Source: Oryzomicrobium terrae (GTDB lineage: Bacteria > Pseudomonadota > Gammaproteobacteria > Burkholderiales > Rhodocyclaceae). From it: DNA of 64,000 nucleotides. The notes beneath the pieces were generated by a model, which saw only the letters and a program-made list of their open reading frames with translations, had not been told where the DNA came from and did not search any database. Made by a program: the position numbers and the translations under genes. Location of the stretch: the NCBI RefSeq assembly GCF_008274805.1, contig NZ_CP022579.1, positions 2,480,001 to 2,544,000 of the forward strand, in the 5' to 3' direction. Shown here piece after piece: positions 1-15,000 of this stretch (its first letter is position 1; every line of letters begins with the position of its first letter).

Positions 1-3000
1 ACAACCATGGCTATGCAGCACTCCGCAGACACCGCAGACACCGCAGAAATGCGGCGCGTCACCCGCAACACCATCGGCGATGCCGTCCATCGCGCCGTGA
101 GCAAGTCCCCGGGCAAGACCGCCCTGATCTTCGCCGAACGGCGCTGGACCTACGCCGAGCTGGACGCGGCGGCCAACCGGGTCGCCCATCGGCTCCTCGG
201 CCTGGGCCTAGCCCGGGGCGACCGGGTGGCGGCCTACGGCAAGAACTCCGACGCCTACGTGATCCTGTGGCTGGCCTGCACCCGGGCCGGGCTGATCCAT
301 GTGCCGATCAACTACGCACTGACCGAGGGCGAGCTGAAGTACATCGTGGACCAGTCCGGCGCCAGCGCCCTGTTCTACGACCCGGCCATCGCCGAACACG
401 TGGACCACGTGCGCCCCACCCTCAAATGCGCCGCCTTCGGCACCCTACACGGCGGCGCCGATGCCACCCGGGACGTGTTGGCCGCCGCCGGGGACGCAGC
501 CCTGCCGGCCACGGCGCCGGCAGTGGAAATCGACGAGAACGACGTGGCCCAGCTACTGTACACCTCGGGCACCACCGCCGCCCCCAAGGGCGCGATGATG
601 ACCCACCGGGCGCTACTGACCGAGTACGTCAGCTGCATCGTCGCCTGCGACCTGAAGGGCGAGGACCGCTCCCTGGCGTCCCTGCCGCTCTACCACTCGG
701 CCCAGATGCACGTCTTCCTGATGCCGCATCTGCTCATGGGCGCCACCACCCTGGTGATCCCGGCGCCCCTGCCCGAGCTGTGCTTCGAGCTGATCGAAAA
801 AGAGGGCATCACCTCCTTCTTCGCCCCGCCCACGGTGTGGATCGCCCTGCTGCGCCACCCGGGCTTCGACCGCCACGACCTGACCAGCCTGCGCAAGGGC
901 TACTACGGCGCCTCGATCATGCCGGTGCCGGTGCTCCAGGAAATGCGCCAGCGCCTGCCGGCGGTGGGCCTCTACAACTGCTACGGCCAGAGCGAAGTGG
1001 CGCCCCTGGCCACCGTCCTTTCCCCCGCCGAGCACGCCGAGCGCCCGGCTTCCGCCGGCCGGCCGGTGCTCAACATGGAAACCCGGGTGGTCAACGAGGC
1101 CATGGAGGACGTGGCCCCGGGCGAGATGGGCGAAATCATCCACCGCAGCCCCCAGGCCATGGTCGGCTACTGGGACAAGCCCGAGCAGAGCGCCGAGGCC
1201 TTTGCCGGCGGCTGGTTCCACTCCGGCGACGTAGGCACCCTGGACGAGGCCGGCTACCTGTACGTGGTGGACCGCATCAAGGACATCATCAACACCGGCG
1301 GCGTGGTGGTCTCCAGCCGCGAGGTGGAGGAATGCCTGTACACCCACCCGGCGGTGGCCGAGGTGGCGGTGATCGCCCTGCCCGACGAGAAGTGGATTGA
1401 GGCCGTCACCGCCGTGGTCACCCTCAAGACCGGCCAGCAGGCCAGCGCCGACGATCTGGTGGCCCACGCCAAGGGCAAGCTGGCCCCCTTCAAGGTGCCG
1501 AAGAACATCTTCTTCGTGGACGAATTGCCGCGCAACGCCTCGGGCAAGCTGCTCAAGCGCGAGTTGCGGGTGCGCTACAGCCAGGCCGGCTGACCGTCTT
1601 CCCTTTTTCCCTTCCCCCTCCGTTTTCCAGCCCCTTCCCCGCCCCGGCGGGGAAGGCCGGCCCGACTCACGCCCGCATTCCGACAACCACCATGAACTTC
1701 ACCCTCACCGACGAGCAGCGCCTGATCCGCGACCTGGCCGCCGACTTCGCCCGCAACGAGATCATCCCCCGGGCGGCGGAAGCCGACCGGCGCCACGAAT
1801 TCCCCCTCGATGTGGCCCGCCAGGCCCTGGAACTGGGCCTGACCAAGGTCACCCTGCCCGCCGACTGCGGCGGCGCCGGCCTGGGCAGCACCGAGCTGGT
1901 GCTGGTCACCGAGCAGCTCTCCCACGCCTGCCTGGGCATCGGTTCGGCCCTGTCGATCAACGCCCTGGCCGCCGAGGTGCTGCTGGTGGCCGGTTCCCCG
2001 GCGCAGCAGCACCGCTACCTGGGCCGCCTGGCCGAAGGCGAATTCGCCAGCTACGCCCTCACCGAGCCGGGCGCCGGGTCCGACGTGGCCGCCATCCGCA
2101 CCCGGGCCGAGCGGGTCGCCGGGGGCTGGCAGCTGTCCGGCAGCAAGATCTGGATTTCCAACGCCCCCATCGCCGGCTTTTTGCTGGTCTTCGCCAAGAC
2201 CGACCCGGAAGCGGACCACAAGGGCATGACCGTGTTCGCCGTGGAAGCCGGCAGCCCCGGCCTGCGCGTCGGAGCGCCCCTGGAAAAGCTCGGCCAGCGC
2301 GCCGCCCCCACCGCCGAAGTGTTCCTCGACCAGGTATTCGTCCCAGACGACGCGGTGATCGGCGCCCCGGGCGCGGGCTTTGCCATCGCCATGAAGGTGT
2401 TCGACCGCTCCCGCCCCATGGTGGCGGCCTTCGGCGTCGGCCTGATCCAGCGCTGCCTGGACGAATCCCTGGCCTACGCCAAGGAACGCCAGACCATGGG
2501 CCGGCCCATCGTCGAGCACCAGGCCATCGCCCACAAACTGGCCGAGATGGCGATGCGTGCTGAGTCCGCCCGGCTGCTCGCCTACCAGGCCGCCACCCTG
2601 GTGGATGCGGGCCTGCCCAACACCCGCCAGGCCTCCATCGCCAAGGCAGTGGCCGCCGACGGCGCCATGTGGGCCGCCACCGAGGCGGTGCAGGTGTTCG
2701 GCGGCATGGGCTACAGCACCGAATACCCGGTGGAAAAACTGTTCCGCGACGCCAAGGTGCTGCAAATCTACGAAGGCACCAGCGAGATTCAACGCAACAT
2801 CATCGCCCGCGAACTGCTGCGGGCCTGAGCGCTGCCCCGCGTTCCAGATTCCCACGCGCTCCTTTTTCCTCTCCCCGCCTTCTCCCGTTCCCGACGTTTC
2901 CAACATTTCCAATATTTTTACGAGGCTTGCCATGCACGAACCCGTCATCATCGACGCCCTGCGCACCCCCTTCGGCCGGCGCAAGGGCGCCCTGCGCGAC

Positions 3001-6000
3001 ACCCGCCCCGACAGCCTGCTCGCCCACGCCGTGGGTAGCCTGGTCAAGCGCAGCGGCGTCGCCCCCGAGCGCATCGGCGACGTCATCGCCGGCTGCGTCA
3101 GCCAGGCCGGCGAACAGGGCGCCAACGTGGGCCGCCTGGCGTCCATGCTGGCCGGCCTGCCCGATTGCGTGCCCGGCGTGGCCCTCAACCGCATGTGCGG
3201 CTCCAGCCAGCAGGCAGCCCACTTCGCCGCCCAGGCGGTGGCCGCCGGCGACCTGGACTACGTGGTGGCGGGCGGGGTGGAGAGCATGACCCGGGTGCCG
3301 ATGTTCCTCGACGTGACCCTGGGCCGCCACGAATTCCGCGGCTTCGAGGACCTCAACCCGGCCCTGTTCGAACGCCACGCCCTGATCCACCAGGTGGAAA
3401 GCGCCGAGCGCCTGGCCGACCGCTGGCAGATCAGCCGCGCCGAAGCCGACGACTACGCCAAGGAGAGCCACCGCCGTGCCGCTGCCGCCCACCAGGCCGG
3501 CGTGCATCAGGAGATTCTGCCCACCCCGGGGGTCGATGCCGACGGCAACCCCATGGTGCTGGCCCGGGACGAAGGGGTGCGTGAGGTGCTCGACGAGGCG
3601 CGCATGGCCGCCATGGCCCCGGTGTTCCGCCCCGAGGGCCAGGGCGTGGTCACCGCCGCCAACGCCAGCCAGATGTCCGATGGCGCCGCCGCCCTGCTCA
3701 TCGCCGACCGGGCCGTGGCCCAGGCCGACGGCCTGCGCCCCCGGGCCCGCTTCCGCGCCCGGGTGGTGACCGGCTCCGACCCGGTGATGCAGCTCGACGG
3801 GGTGATCCCGGCCACCCGCCTGGCCCTGGCCAAGGCCGGCCTGACCCTGGCCGACATCGACCGCGTCGAGATCAACGAAGCCTTCGCCACCGTGGTGCTG
3901 GCCTGGGCCCGGGAATTCAAGCCGGACATGGCCAAGGTGAACCCCTGGGGCGGCGCCATCGCCCACGGCCACCCCCTGGGCGCCACCGGCGCCGGCCTGA
4001 TGGCCAAACTGCTCACCGGCCTGGAAGCGACCGGCGGCCAGTTCGGCCTGCAAGTGATGTGCATCGGCCACGGCATGGCCACCGCCACCATCATCGAGCG
4101 GCTGTAACGCCACCTCCGCGCCCCAACCCCGACCTCAATCCCAACAAGAAGCCAATCAAGGAACAACCATGAACCTGACCGACAGCCCCTTCATCGTCAC
4201 CGGCGGCGGCTCCGGCCTGGGCGCCGCTACCGCCCGGGCCATCGTCGCCGCCGGCGGCCAGGTGGTGATCGCCGACCTCAACCGGGAGGCCGGCGAAGCC
4301 CTGGCCAGCGAACTGGGCAACGCTGCTCGCTTCGCCCACACCGACGTGGCCGACGAGGCCAGCGCCGCCAACGCCGTGGCCTTGGCCCGCGAAGCCTTCG
4401 GCAGCCTGCGCGGCCTGGTGAACTGCGCCGGCATCGCCGTGGGCGAAAAGGTGCTGGGCAAGGACGGCCCCCACCGCCTGGGCGTGTTCGCCAAAGCGGT
4501 GCAGGTGAACCTGGTAGGCACCTTCAACATGATCCGCCTGGCCGCCGAGGCCATGGCCGGCAACGCCCCGGACGCCGGCGGCGAGCGCGGGGTAATCGTC
4601 AATACCGCCTCGGTGGCCGCCTTCGACGGCCAGATCGGCCAGGCCGCCTACTCCGCCACCAAGGGCGGCGTGGTGGCCATGACCCTGCCCTTGGCCCGGG
4701 AACTGGCCCGCCACGGCATCCGGGTGATGACCATCGCCCCGGGCATCTTCGAGACGCCCATGCTGCACGGGCTGCCGCAGGAGGTGCAGGATTCCCTCGG
4801 CCCCACCGTGCCCTTCCCGCCGCGCCTCGGCCGGGCCGCCGAGTTCGCCGCCCTGGTGCGCCACATCGCCGAAAACGGCTACCTGAACGGCGAGGTGATC
4901 CGCCTCGACGGCGCCATCCGGCTGCAACCGAAGTAAGGGAACGGCAAACGAAGGGAAATAGCGTGGCCGGGCAACTTGCCGGCCGAAGGAAAGGCGGGCC
5001 GCCAAGACATCACGAACGCCAAGGGACACCACGCAAAGCGGGGCAGTCGCCTTGCCCTGGCGAAACGTGGTGCCCTCTTGGCGTCTTGGTGGTTCGCCTC
5101 CCGTCCACCGCAGGCCCGGTCATGTCGCGCCGATAGTTCCAAACCGAAGCCCGGCGCCGACTCCCCTATAATGCGCCCCGCCGCCCGCCCGGGCGGCCCC
5201 GCCCCCCTCCCCTGCCCGCCCAGGAACCGCCATGCCCGCGAAGCCGAACACGCCCGAGACTCCCGCGACCTCTGTGACGCCGAACGCGGCGGACGCCTCC
5301 CCCGACAGCCGCCGCGACGAACTGGTCAGCGCCGCCGCCCGCCTCTTCCGCGAGCTGGGCTACGAGCGCACCACGGTACGGGAACTGGCCAAGGCGGTGG
5401 GACTGCAATCGGGCAGCCTGTTCCACCACTTCCGCAACAAGGAAGAAATCCTGATGGCGGTGATGGCCCAGGGCATCGAGGCGGTAATCCGCCTCGGCAA
5501 CGCCGCCGTGGCCCGCTACACCGACCCGGCCGACCGGCTCGCCGCCCTGTTTCGCAGCCATATGATCACCCTGCTCGAAGGGGTCGGCCACGACGCCATG
5601 ATCGCCCTGCTCTACGAGTGGCGCAGCCTCTCGCCCCAAGGCCGGGAGCAGATCGTGGTGCTACGCGACGCCTACGAAGCCCTGTGGCAGTCGGTGCTCG
5701 ACGACGCCGCCCAGGCCGGCCTGGTCCACGGCGACACCCGCATCCTGCGCCGCTTCATCCTCGGCGGCATGAACTGGACCGTGCAGTGGTTCCAGCCCCA
5801 GTCCCCCAACGGCCAGAGCGCGGCGGAACTTACCGAGCGGATGCTGGCTAGTGTGCTGCCTGGCCTTCCATCAGGGGCTGGGTTGGGACAAGGCGACAGC
5901 CGCTAAGGGACGGCCAAGGGGCGTCGGCTGTTTTCTCATTACTCAATTTTCCCGACTGCCCAACTCGCCTATTTGCCCGATCTTCCCCCAACCGACCGGC

Positions 6001-9000
6001 ACCGTCGCCCGGTTTCGCTGGAAAATCCAGTAGTAGAACTGATGCATTCGAACGGTGCAAAAGCAAAGGTCCGCGCCAGCCATAGGTTTTGACAAAAAAA
6101 CCGGCACAAATTATCAGAAAAACTCATAGATCGTCGGCAATTCCGGATACCACTCGGCGGGCCAGAAACTGGCCATTCTGAGCGTCAAAAAGTTTTTATC
6201 CAGAACGCCAGGAAAATAGGCAAGAGCCCCCTCTCAACTGTTCGCGAGAGGATTCTGATCTGCAGTAGACTTCCCCTTCAGTTTAAAGTCGATGGCGCAG
6301 AGATGATGAAATGACGAGCTCAATCACAGAAATTGATATCTACGATCTTTACAAGCCACTTCGAAACCATATTCGGACTTTGGACCTGCAAGCTCTCTTA
6401 GAGTTAATCCATGGAATTCAACGAGGCTATGAAAACTCAGTAGAAATAAAGTTTCGTACCCCCCTCGGCAATACATGGAATATTTTCAGATGGGAACTGC
6501 ACATCCTTGCGCGCGAAGCATTGCTTCACGCCTCACAGGGGAATGGCTCAAAACAACCGAGCCTACAGGATATTTTCAAACTCATCAACGCTGTTCGCCA
6601 CATTTCGAATGAGATTTCGAAAAAAACGATTAATTCAGGCATGAGCGCGATGCGCTCGCTTCATCCACTGATTCACCAACAAGCACGGTGGCAAAATACT
6701 AGGGATTGGGATCGCTTCTACCGCATATTTCGGATATATAGCCACAAGGATATCCACCAGCTCCTTCATGCAGTGCTAGGCGTACGTTTAACTACCATTT
6801 ACACATTAACGTTTGCGATAGCTGGCAGCGCGCAACGATCGACGCCGAGAATACTTTCGACTACCGATTACACTTTAATGGGTATTTCGGCTGCGGAGCG
6901 CGATGCCTATTTTGCGATGGTTAGTGCGTCACATGCGAGCCTTCGCGAATCGATCAAAGTATCAGCCCAATACAACGAACGCTGGGCTTTCACATGGAAT
7001 CCACTTGAAGCAACCCCCCTCGTTCAATTACGCCCTCACCGACCGAACGAGTACCTATGCCCCTTACCAGAACTACTGCTAAGGCGTGCCACCGACAGTC
7101 TGTTCTTTGACCTAATAAACGAAGAGTCATTTAGCAATCCATATGGAGCAGCATTTCAGAACTACGTTGGCGATGTATTACGCGCCCAGTTTAAAGAGCC
7201 AACGCACTGCGTGCAGGAAGAACGGGAATATTCAGTCAATAGCAATAGGAAGCATGGCATTGATTGGATCGTCAGCGACACCACCGGTCACATTATGCTT
7301 GAATGCAAGACACGCCGAATCCGAGTGGATGCCAAAGCTGTAGCGGATGGCGATCCACTGACCAAAGCAATTGAGAATCTTACTGAGGCAGTAGTACAGC
7401 ACTACAAGAACATACACGATGCACTAGCGGGGAAGACGAGCTGGATTCCAGACGGAAAACCAATTTACCCAATTATTGTAACTCTGGATGATTGGTATCT
7501 ATGTGCGCCACACGTCGTTGAAATGCTGCAAAGCCATGTTCATGCGCAATTGTGCATTATCAATCTGGATAGGTTACTGGAGTCCTCACCATTTATTGTC
7601 ACGTCTATTGCCGAATTCGAGCAGACAGGTCAAGCCATGGCAAAAATCGGCATCAACCAGTTCTGCTCAAGTTGTATCCAACTGCCGAATCGTCACTTTG
7701 GGTTGTATCTGCATGCTTCACAGGCATTTCCAAACACTAAAGTGGAATACCAGAGGCTCTTCGCAAAGAGCGACCAGGAGATGTTCGGGCACCTAGCGCA
7801 TCTGATGAATTTACCAGAGGCTTCGGAATACGAGGTGTAACAACTAGCCAAGATTCCACAGTCTTCTAGTGCACTGCGCACTAAACTAACTACTACTCTA
7901 GGGAAAATTCCCATCAGCTGGATGATGTGAGTGGGCCGTCTGCAATACAGCCTTGAGCAGTCAATAACATAGATACCCTGGTGGTCCGCTCCAGGTCGAT
8001 TGCGGCCTAGTGACGTAAAGGTAGTAGTTAAGCAATTTCCTCTAGTCAGGCATTGAGGTGCCGCCTTTGCCACAGCCCTCCCCCCTGACTCCCCCCGCCG
8101 CCAGGTCTAGGATGAAAACTCACCCGGAGAACGCCATGCCTGCCCCCACCCAGCCCCCCGCCACCCGCACCGAGCGGGATACCTTCGGACCCATCGCCGT
8201 GCCGGCCGAGCGGTTGTGGGGCGCCCAGACCCAGCGGTCCCGGGAGCACTTCGCCATTTCCACCGAGCGCATGCCGGCGGAGCTGGTGGCGGCCCTGGCC
8301 CTGGTGAAGCGCGCTGCGGCCCTGGCCAACCGGGATTTGGCCGGGCTGCCGGACGCCACGGCCACGGCCATCGTCGCCGCCGCCGACGAGGTGCTGGCGG
8401 GCCAGCATCCGGAGGAATTCCCCCTGGCGGTGTGGCAGACCGGCTCGGGCACCCAGTCGAACATGAACATGAACGAGGTGCTGGCCAACCGGGCCTCGGA
8501 GTTGCTCGGCGGCGAGCGGGGCGAGAAGCGCTGGGTGCATCCCAACGACGACGTGAACCGCAGCCAGTCGTCCAACGACATCTTCCCCACCGCCATGCAC
8601 GTGGCCGCCGCCCGGGCGCTGCACCACCACCTGCTGCCGGCCCTGGCCGCCCTGCGCGCCGAGCTGGACGCCAAGGCCCGGGCGTTCGCCCCCATCGTCA
8701 AGATCGGCCGCACCCATTTGCAGGACGCCACGCCCCTGACCCTGGGCCAGGAGTTTTCCGGCTACGTGGCCCAGCTCGACCTGGCCCACGCCGCCATCGA
8801 GGCCACCCTGCCGGCGGTGCTGGCCCTGGCGGTGGGCGGCACGGCGGTGGGCACCGGCCTCAACGCCCCGCCCGACTTCGGCCCCCGGGTGGCCCGGGAG
8901 CTGGAGGCGGCCACCGGCCTGCCGTTCACCGTGGCCGGCAACCGCTTCGCCGCCCTGGCCGGCCACGAGCCCCTGGTGGCGGCCCACGGGGCGCTCAAGA

Positions 9001-12000
9001 CCCTGGCCACGGCGCTGATGAAGATCGCCAACGACCTGCGCTGGCTGGCCTCCGGCCCCCGTTCCGGCCTGGGCGAGATCAGCCTGCCGGAGAACGAGCC
9101 GGGCAGCTCGATCATGCCGGGCAAGGTGAACCCGACCCAGTGCGAGGCCCTGACCATGGTCTGCGCCCAGGTCTTCGGCAACGACGTGGCGATCACCGTG
9201 GGCGCCGCCTCGGGCAACTTCGAGCTGAACGTGTTCAAGCCCCTGATCGCCCACAACGTGTTGCAAAGCCTGCGCCTCCTGGCCGACGGCATGGCCAGCT
9301 TCACCCTGCACTGCGTGCGCGGCATCGTTCCCAACACCGGCCGCATCGCCGAGCTGGTGGAACGCTCCCTAATGCTGGTCACCGCCCTGGCGCCCCATAT
9401 CGGCTACGACAAGGCCGCCGCCATCGCCAAGCACGCCCACCACGAAGGCACCACCCTCAAGGCCGCCGCCCTGGCCCTGGGCCACGTCAGCGCCGAGGAC
9501 TTCGACCGCTGGGTGCGCGCCGGGGACATGGTGGGCACGCCGCCATCCCAGCCCCCCATCGCCAAACCCTAATAGGGACGGGCATCTCCGCGATTCCACC
9601 CTGGAACCCCGCGCCAGTCGTGGCTTTGCGAAGCGGCATCGTGGAGATCAAGGACTGGCGCGGCGTTCCGGGCAGCGACCCAATCGCTTTCCCCAGAAAA
9701 TGGGGACAGGTCTGTGGATAAGCCGGATTTACCCTTTGACCTCAGGCATATGACGCTGCGCCCGCAAAACAGGCAATGGCACGAGGCGCCACGGCCGGCA
9801 CACCGGTCAAGGCGGATTGCTGGCGGGGCCGGCGTGTCCCGACCCGGCATTCCCCCCACTCGCAGCGCCCGGAACCCTCAGCGAAAAAAAATTCTAGACG
9901 ACCGGTCTAATTTCACCTATTCTGCGTCGTCATGAAGGCCCACTACGACGATACCCGCCAGCACATCCTCGACACCGGCAAGCGCATCATTGCCGGCAAG
10001 GGGTTCTCCTGCGTCGGTTTGACCGAGATATTGCAGACGGCGGACGTGCCCAAGGGCTCCTTCTATCACTACTTCAAGTCCAAGGAGCAGTTCGGCCAAG
10101 CCCTCATCGAGGACTACTTCGCCTGCTACCTGGGCCGCATCGACACCCTGCTCACCAACCCGGCCTACCCGGCCCGGGAGCGCCTGCTGCGCTACTGGCA
10201 GCAGTGGGTGGACACTCAATGCACCGGCTGCGCCGACCAGAAGTGCCTGGTGGTGAAGCTGAGCGGCGAGGTGGCCGACCTGTCCGAACCCATGCGCCTG
10301 GCCCTGCGCGACGGCACCGAAGGGGTGATCCGCCGCCTGGCCGACTGCATCGCCGCCGGTGGCGAGGACGGTTCCCTGCCCGCCCTGCCGCCCCGGGAAA
10401 CCGCCGAAACCCTCTACCAGCTGTGGCTCGGCGCCAGCCTGCTGACCAAGCTGCACCGCACCGTCACGCCGCTGGAGCAGGCCATGGCCGCAACCCAGCG
10501 CCTGCTCGCCCCGGCGCCAGAGCCCGTCGCGGCCTGACCCCTTAACGCCCCCCCACCCAAGCGGCCGCCATGTCTGTTTTTTCCACCGTACCCGTCATCA
10601 CCCAGCACCTAGACGACCGGTCTAATTAACACGACGGCATCGCCCGCCCGTATTCACGCATCCCTACATTCACACATTCACGCCTTTACCAAAGGACTCG
10701 CCATGCAGAACTTCGACTACTACAACCCGACCCGCATCGTCTTCGGCCAGGACAGCATCGCCCAACTCGATACGCTGGTACCCGCCGATGCCAAGGTGCT
10801 GGTGCTTTACGGCGGCGGCAGCGCCGAGCGCAACGGCACCCTGGCCGAGGTCGAGGCCGCCCTGGGCGGCCGTACCGTGCGCCGTTTCGGCGGCATCGAG
10901 CCGAACCCGGAGTTCGACACCCTGATGGAAGCGGTTGCCCTGATCCGCGCCGAAAAGCTCGACTTCCTGCTGGCCGTAGGCGGCGGCTCGGTGATCGACG
11001 GCACCAAGTTCGTCGCCGCCGCCGTCGATTACCCCAACGACCCGTGGCAGATCCTGGAGACCCACGGCGCCCAGGTGACCCGGGCCGTGCCCATGGGCTG
11101 CGTGCTGACCCTGCCGGCCACCGGCTCGGAGATGAACAACTTCTCCGTGGTCAGCCGCCGCGCCCGCCAGGCCAAGCTGGCTTTTTCCAGCGCCCACGTC
11201 TTCCCCCGCTTCTCGGTGCTCGACCCGGTCAAGACCTACTCACTGCCGCCGCGCCAGATCGCCAATGGGGCGGTGGATGCCTTTGTGCACGTCATGGAGC
11301 AGTACCTGACCTATCCGGCCAACGCCCCGGTGCAGGACCGCTACGCCGAGGGCCTGCTGCAGACCCTGATCGAGGTCGGCCCCCAGGCCCTGGCCACGCC
11401 CCAGGACTACGACGTGCGCGCCAACCTGATGTGGGCCGCCACCCAGGCCCTCAACGGCCTGATCGGCGCCGGCGTGCCGCAAGACTGGGCCACCCACATG
11501 ATCGGCCACGAGATCACCGCCCTGTACGGCCTGGACCACGCCCAGACCCTGGCCATCGTGCTGCCCGCCCTGATGAATGAGCGCCGCGCCGCCAAGCGCG
11601 ACAAGCTGCTCCAGTACGCCGCCCGGGTGTGGAACATTCATTCCGGCGGCGCCGACGAGCGCATCGACATGGCCATCGCCCAGACCCGGGCCTTCTTCGA
11701 ATCCCTCGGCGTCAAGACCCGTTTTGCCGACTACGGCGTCGGCGCCGAGGCGGTGGACAAGGTCGCCGCCCAGCTGGAGGCCCACGGCATGACCGCCCTG
11801 GGCGAGGACCAGGCGGTGGACATCGCCACCGTGCGCCGCATCCTCCAGGCCGCCCTGTGAGCCTGCCCGCCTGACCGGCAATCACACAACCCAATAACCA
11901 CGCACCACCCGCAGCCCTTTCCCCAACCCCGCATCACCCACCCTGCATCCCACGAACAGGAACCCACATGACTACCCTCTTCGACCCCGCCCAAGTAGGC

Positions 12001-15000
12001 GACATCGCCCTCGCCAACCGCATCGTCATGGCGCCCTTGACCCGCAACCGGGCCGTCGGCGGCATTCCCACCGAGATCATGGTGGACTACTACCGGCAGC
12101 GCGCCAGCGCCGGCCTGATCATCGCCGAAGCCAGCCCCATCAACGCCATGGCCCAGGGCTACCTGGACACCCCGGGGATCTACACCCCCGAGCAGGTGGC
12201 GGCCTGGCGCCAGGTGACCGACGCGGTGCACGCCGCCGGCGGCAAGATCGTCATCCAGCTCTGGCACGTCGGCCGCATCTCCCACAGCTCCCTGCTGCCC
12301 GGCGGCGCCGCCCCGGTGTCCTCCACCAACCACGCCCCGGCCGGCCTCAAGACCTTCACCCGTGACGGCTTCGTGGACACCACCCAACCCCGGGCCCTGC
12401 GCGACGACGAAATCCCCGGCCTGATCGCCGACTACGCCCACGCCGCCCGTTGCGCCATCGAGGCCGGCTTCGACGGCGTCGAAGTGCACGCCGCCAACAC
12501 CTACCTGCTCGAGCAGTTCCTGCGCGACAGCGTGAACGACCGCAGCGGCCCCTACGGCGGCAGTATCGAAAACCGCGCCCGCCTGCTGCTCGAGGCGACC
12601 AAGGCCGTGGCCGAGGCTGCCGGCCCCGGCCGCACCGGCATCCGCTTGAGCCCCCTCACCACCTTCGGCGGCGCCACGCCCCTGGACAGCGATCCCCAGG
12701 CCCTCTACGGCTACGTGGTGGACCAGCTCGCCCCTCTGGGCCTGGCCTACGTGCACATGATCGAAGGCGAAACCGGCGGCAAGCGCACCCCGCCCAACGC
12801 CCCGGCCTTCGACTACGACGCCCTGCGCCGCGCCTTCCCCGGCGCCTGGATCGTGAACAACGGCTACACCCGGGACGACGCCGTCGAAGCCGTCGCCTCC
12901 GGCCGCGTGGACCTGGTGGCCTTCGGCCGCCCGTTCATCGCCAACCCGGACCTGGTGCGCCGCCTGCGCGACAACGCCCCCCTCAACAAGGCCGATTCCG
13001 CCACCTTCTACGGCGGCGGCAGCGAGGGTTATCTGGACTACCCCACTCTGGAAGGCGCGCCTGCCTAAACGGCGCTCACCGGCCGGCCCCACCCGGGGCT
13101 GGCAACATGACCCGCGTAACGCGCTTGGCCCGGCAGCCCTCCTTCCGCTGCCGGGCTTTCTTTTTCAGGGAACTGCGGACCTGGGTGCCCCGGGCATGCC
13201 CAAAGGAAAGCGCACCAGCAAGGCACCGCCAACACCCAGGACACCCGGGGATACCGCACAAGACGACCCTATCGCTTGGCCTCGGTGCTGCCTGGGCGGT
13301 TCGCTTGTCGACGCCTGGCCCGTGGAATCGATATCCCCCCCGGAACGCCGCGGGTGGCGCCACGCTTCGGCATGCCACCACCAAACCCCGCGTCCCTATT
13401 GGGTTTCCGGGCAGGCATCGTGGAGCGCCTTATCCGGCGCGGCGCTTGGCGGGGGGGCTGGCCGCTTTCCCCAGAAACTGGGGAAAGGGCTGTGGACAAA
13501 TCGATTTTTCCCTTTTCCCCCAGTCATATGACGAACCGCCCAAAAAACAGGCAGCGCGCCCCCGGCGTCACGCCTCCGGCCCCTTGCGCGGCACCGGCAG
13601 CCAGCCCGTGGCCAGCTTCTGGTACAGCTCCGGACTGATGCGCGAACTGACCGCCTTAGCCAGCAGGGCGATGGCCATCAGGCTGATGACCATCTCGTGG
13701 CCGTCCACCATCTCCATGACGATGATCGCTGAGGTGATCGGCGACTGGGTCACCGCCGCGAGAAAGCCTGCCATGCACAGGGCGATCAGGGGAATGGCGT
13801 CGGCGCTGGCCTGGAGCTGGGCCAGGGTCGAGCCCAGCCCGGCGCCGATGGCCAGGGACGGGGCGAAGATGCCGCCGGGAATGCCCGAGAAGTAGCTGGC
13901 CAGGGTGGCGAGAAAGCGGGCGATGACCACGTACCAGGGCAGTTGCACCTCGCCGGCCACCACCTGGGCGGTGATGGCGTAGCCGCTGCCGTAGGAGGCC
14001 CCGGCGCTGACCAGGCCGAGCAAGGCCACCGCCAGCCCGCAAGCCCCGGCAAAGACCACCGGATGGCGGGCGCGCCACTGCCAAAGGGGGCTGTCCTTGC
14101 GGTACAGGGACCACAGCATCAGGCGGCTGAACAGCCCACCGAGCAGACCGGTGGCCAGGCCGCCGGCCAGGACGGGCAGGATCACCGACTCGCCCAGGGC
14201 CGCCACCTTGAGCTTGCCGAAGTAGTTGTAATTGCCGAGCAGGGCGATGGCCACCAGGCCGGCGATGATGATGGTGCTGACCAGCACGCCGCTGGTGCGG
14301 GCTTCCAGACGCCGTCCCAGTTCCTCGATGGCGAAGACGATGCCGGCCAGCGGCGTGTTGAAGGCCGCCGCGATGCCCGCCGCCCCCCCGGCGATCAGCA
14401 GGTCCTGGGGCCGGATCGCCCGGGAATAGGGCAGAAAACGGTGGGAAAAATGCAGGATCGACGCCGCCACCTGCACCGACGGTCCCTCCCGCCCGGCGGA
14501 AAAGCCGCCCAACAGCGCAAACCCGCCCAGCAGCACCTTGCCCGCGGCGATGCGCAGGGACACCAGCCCCCCCACCTCGCCCCCCTTGGCGGCGATGCGG
14601 GTGGCGGCAATCACCTGGGGAATGCCGCTGCCCTGGGCCCCGGGCACGTAGCGGCGGGTCAACCACACCGTGGCCATGCCGATGGCCGGGGCGAGCAGGA
14701 AGGGTAGCCAGGGCCGCCCCGCCACCAGGCCGTCAAACAGGTGCAAGGCCCACTCCGCCAGCTTGGCGAAAAACACCACCATCCCCCCCGCCAGCAGGGC
14801 CGCCATCCACAAGGTGGCGCGCACCCGCCACCGGTTGCTGTTGAATTGCCGTTTCAGGAAGGCAACGTTCATCGCCGCATGCTCCAACGCCAGACCGCGC
14901 CGCCCTTATCGGCGGGCACGGTGCAAAGGTCGCATGCTACGCCCGCCCCACTCGCCGGACCTAGCCGGCCGCACCCCGGCCATGCCGCCACCATGAAGCC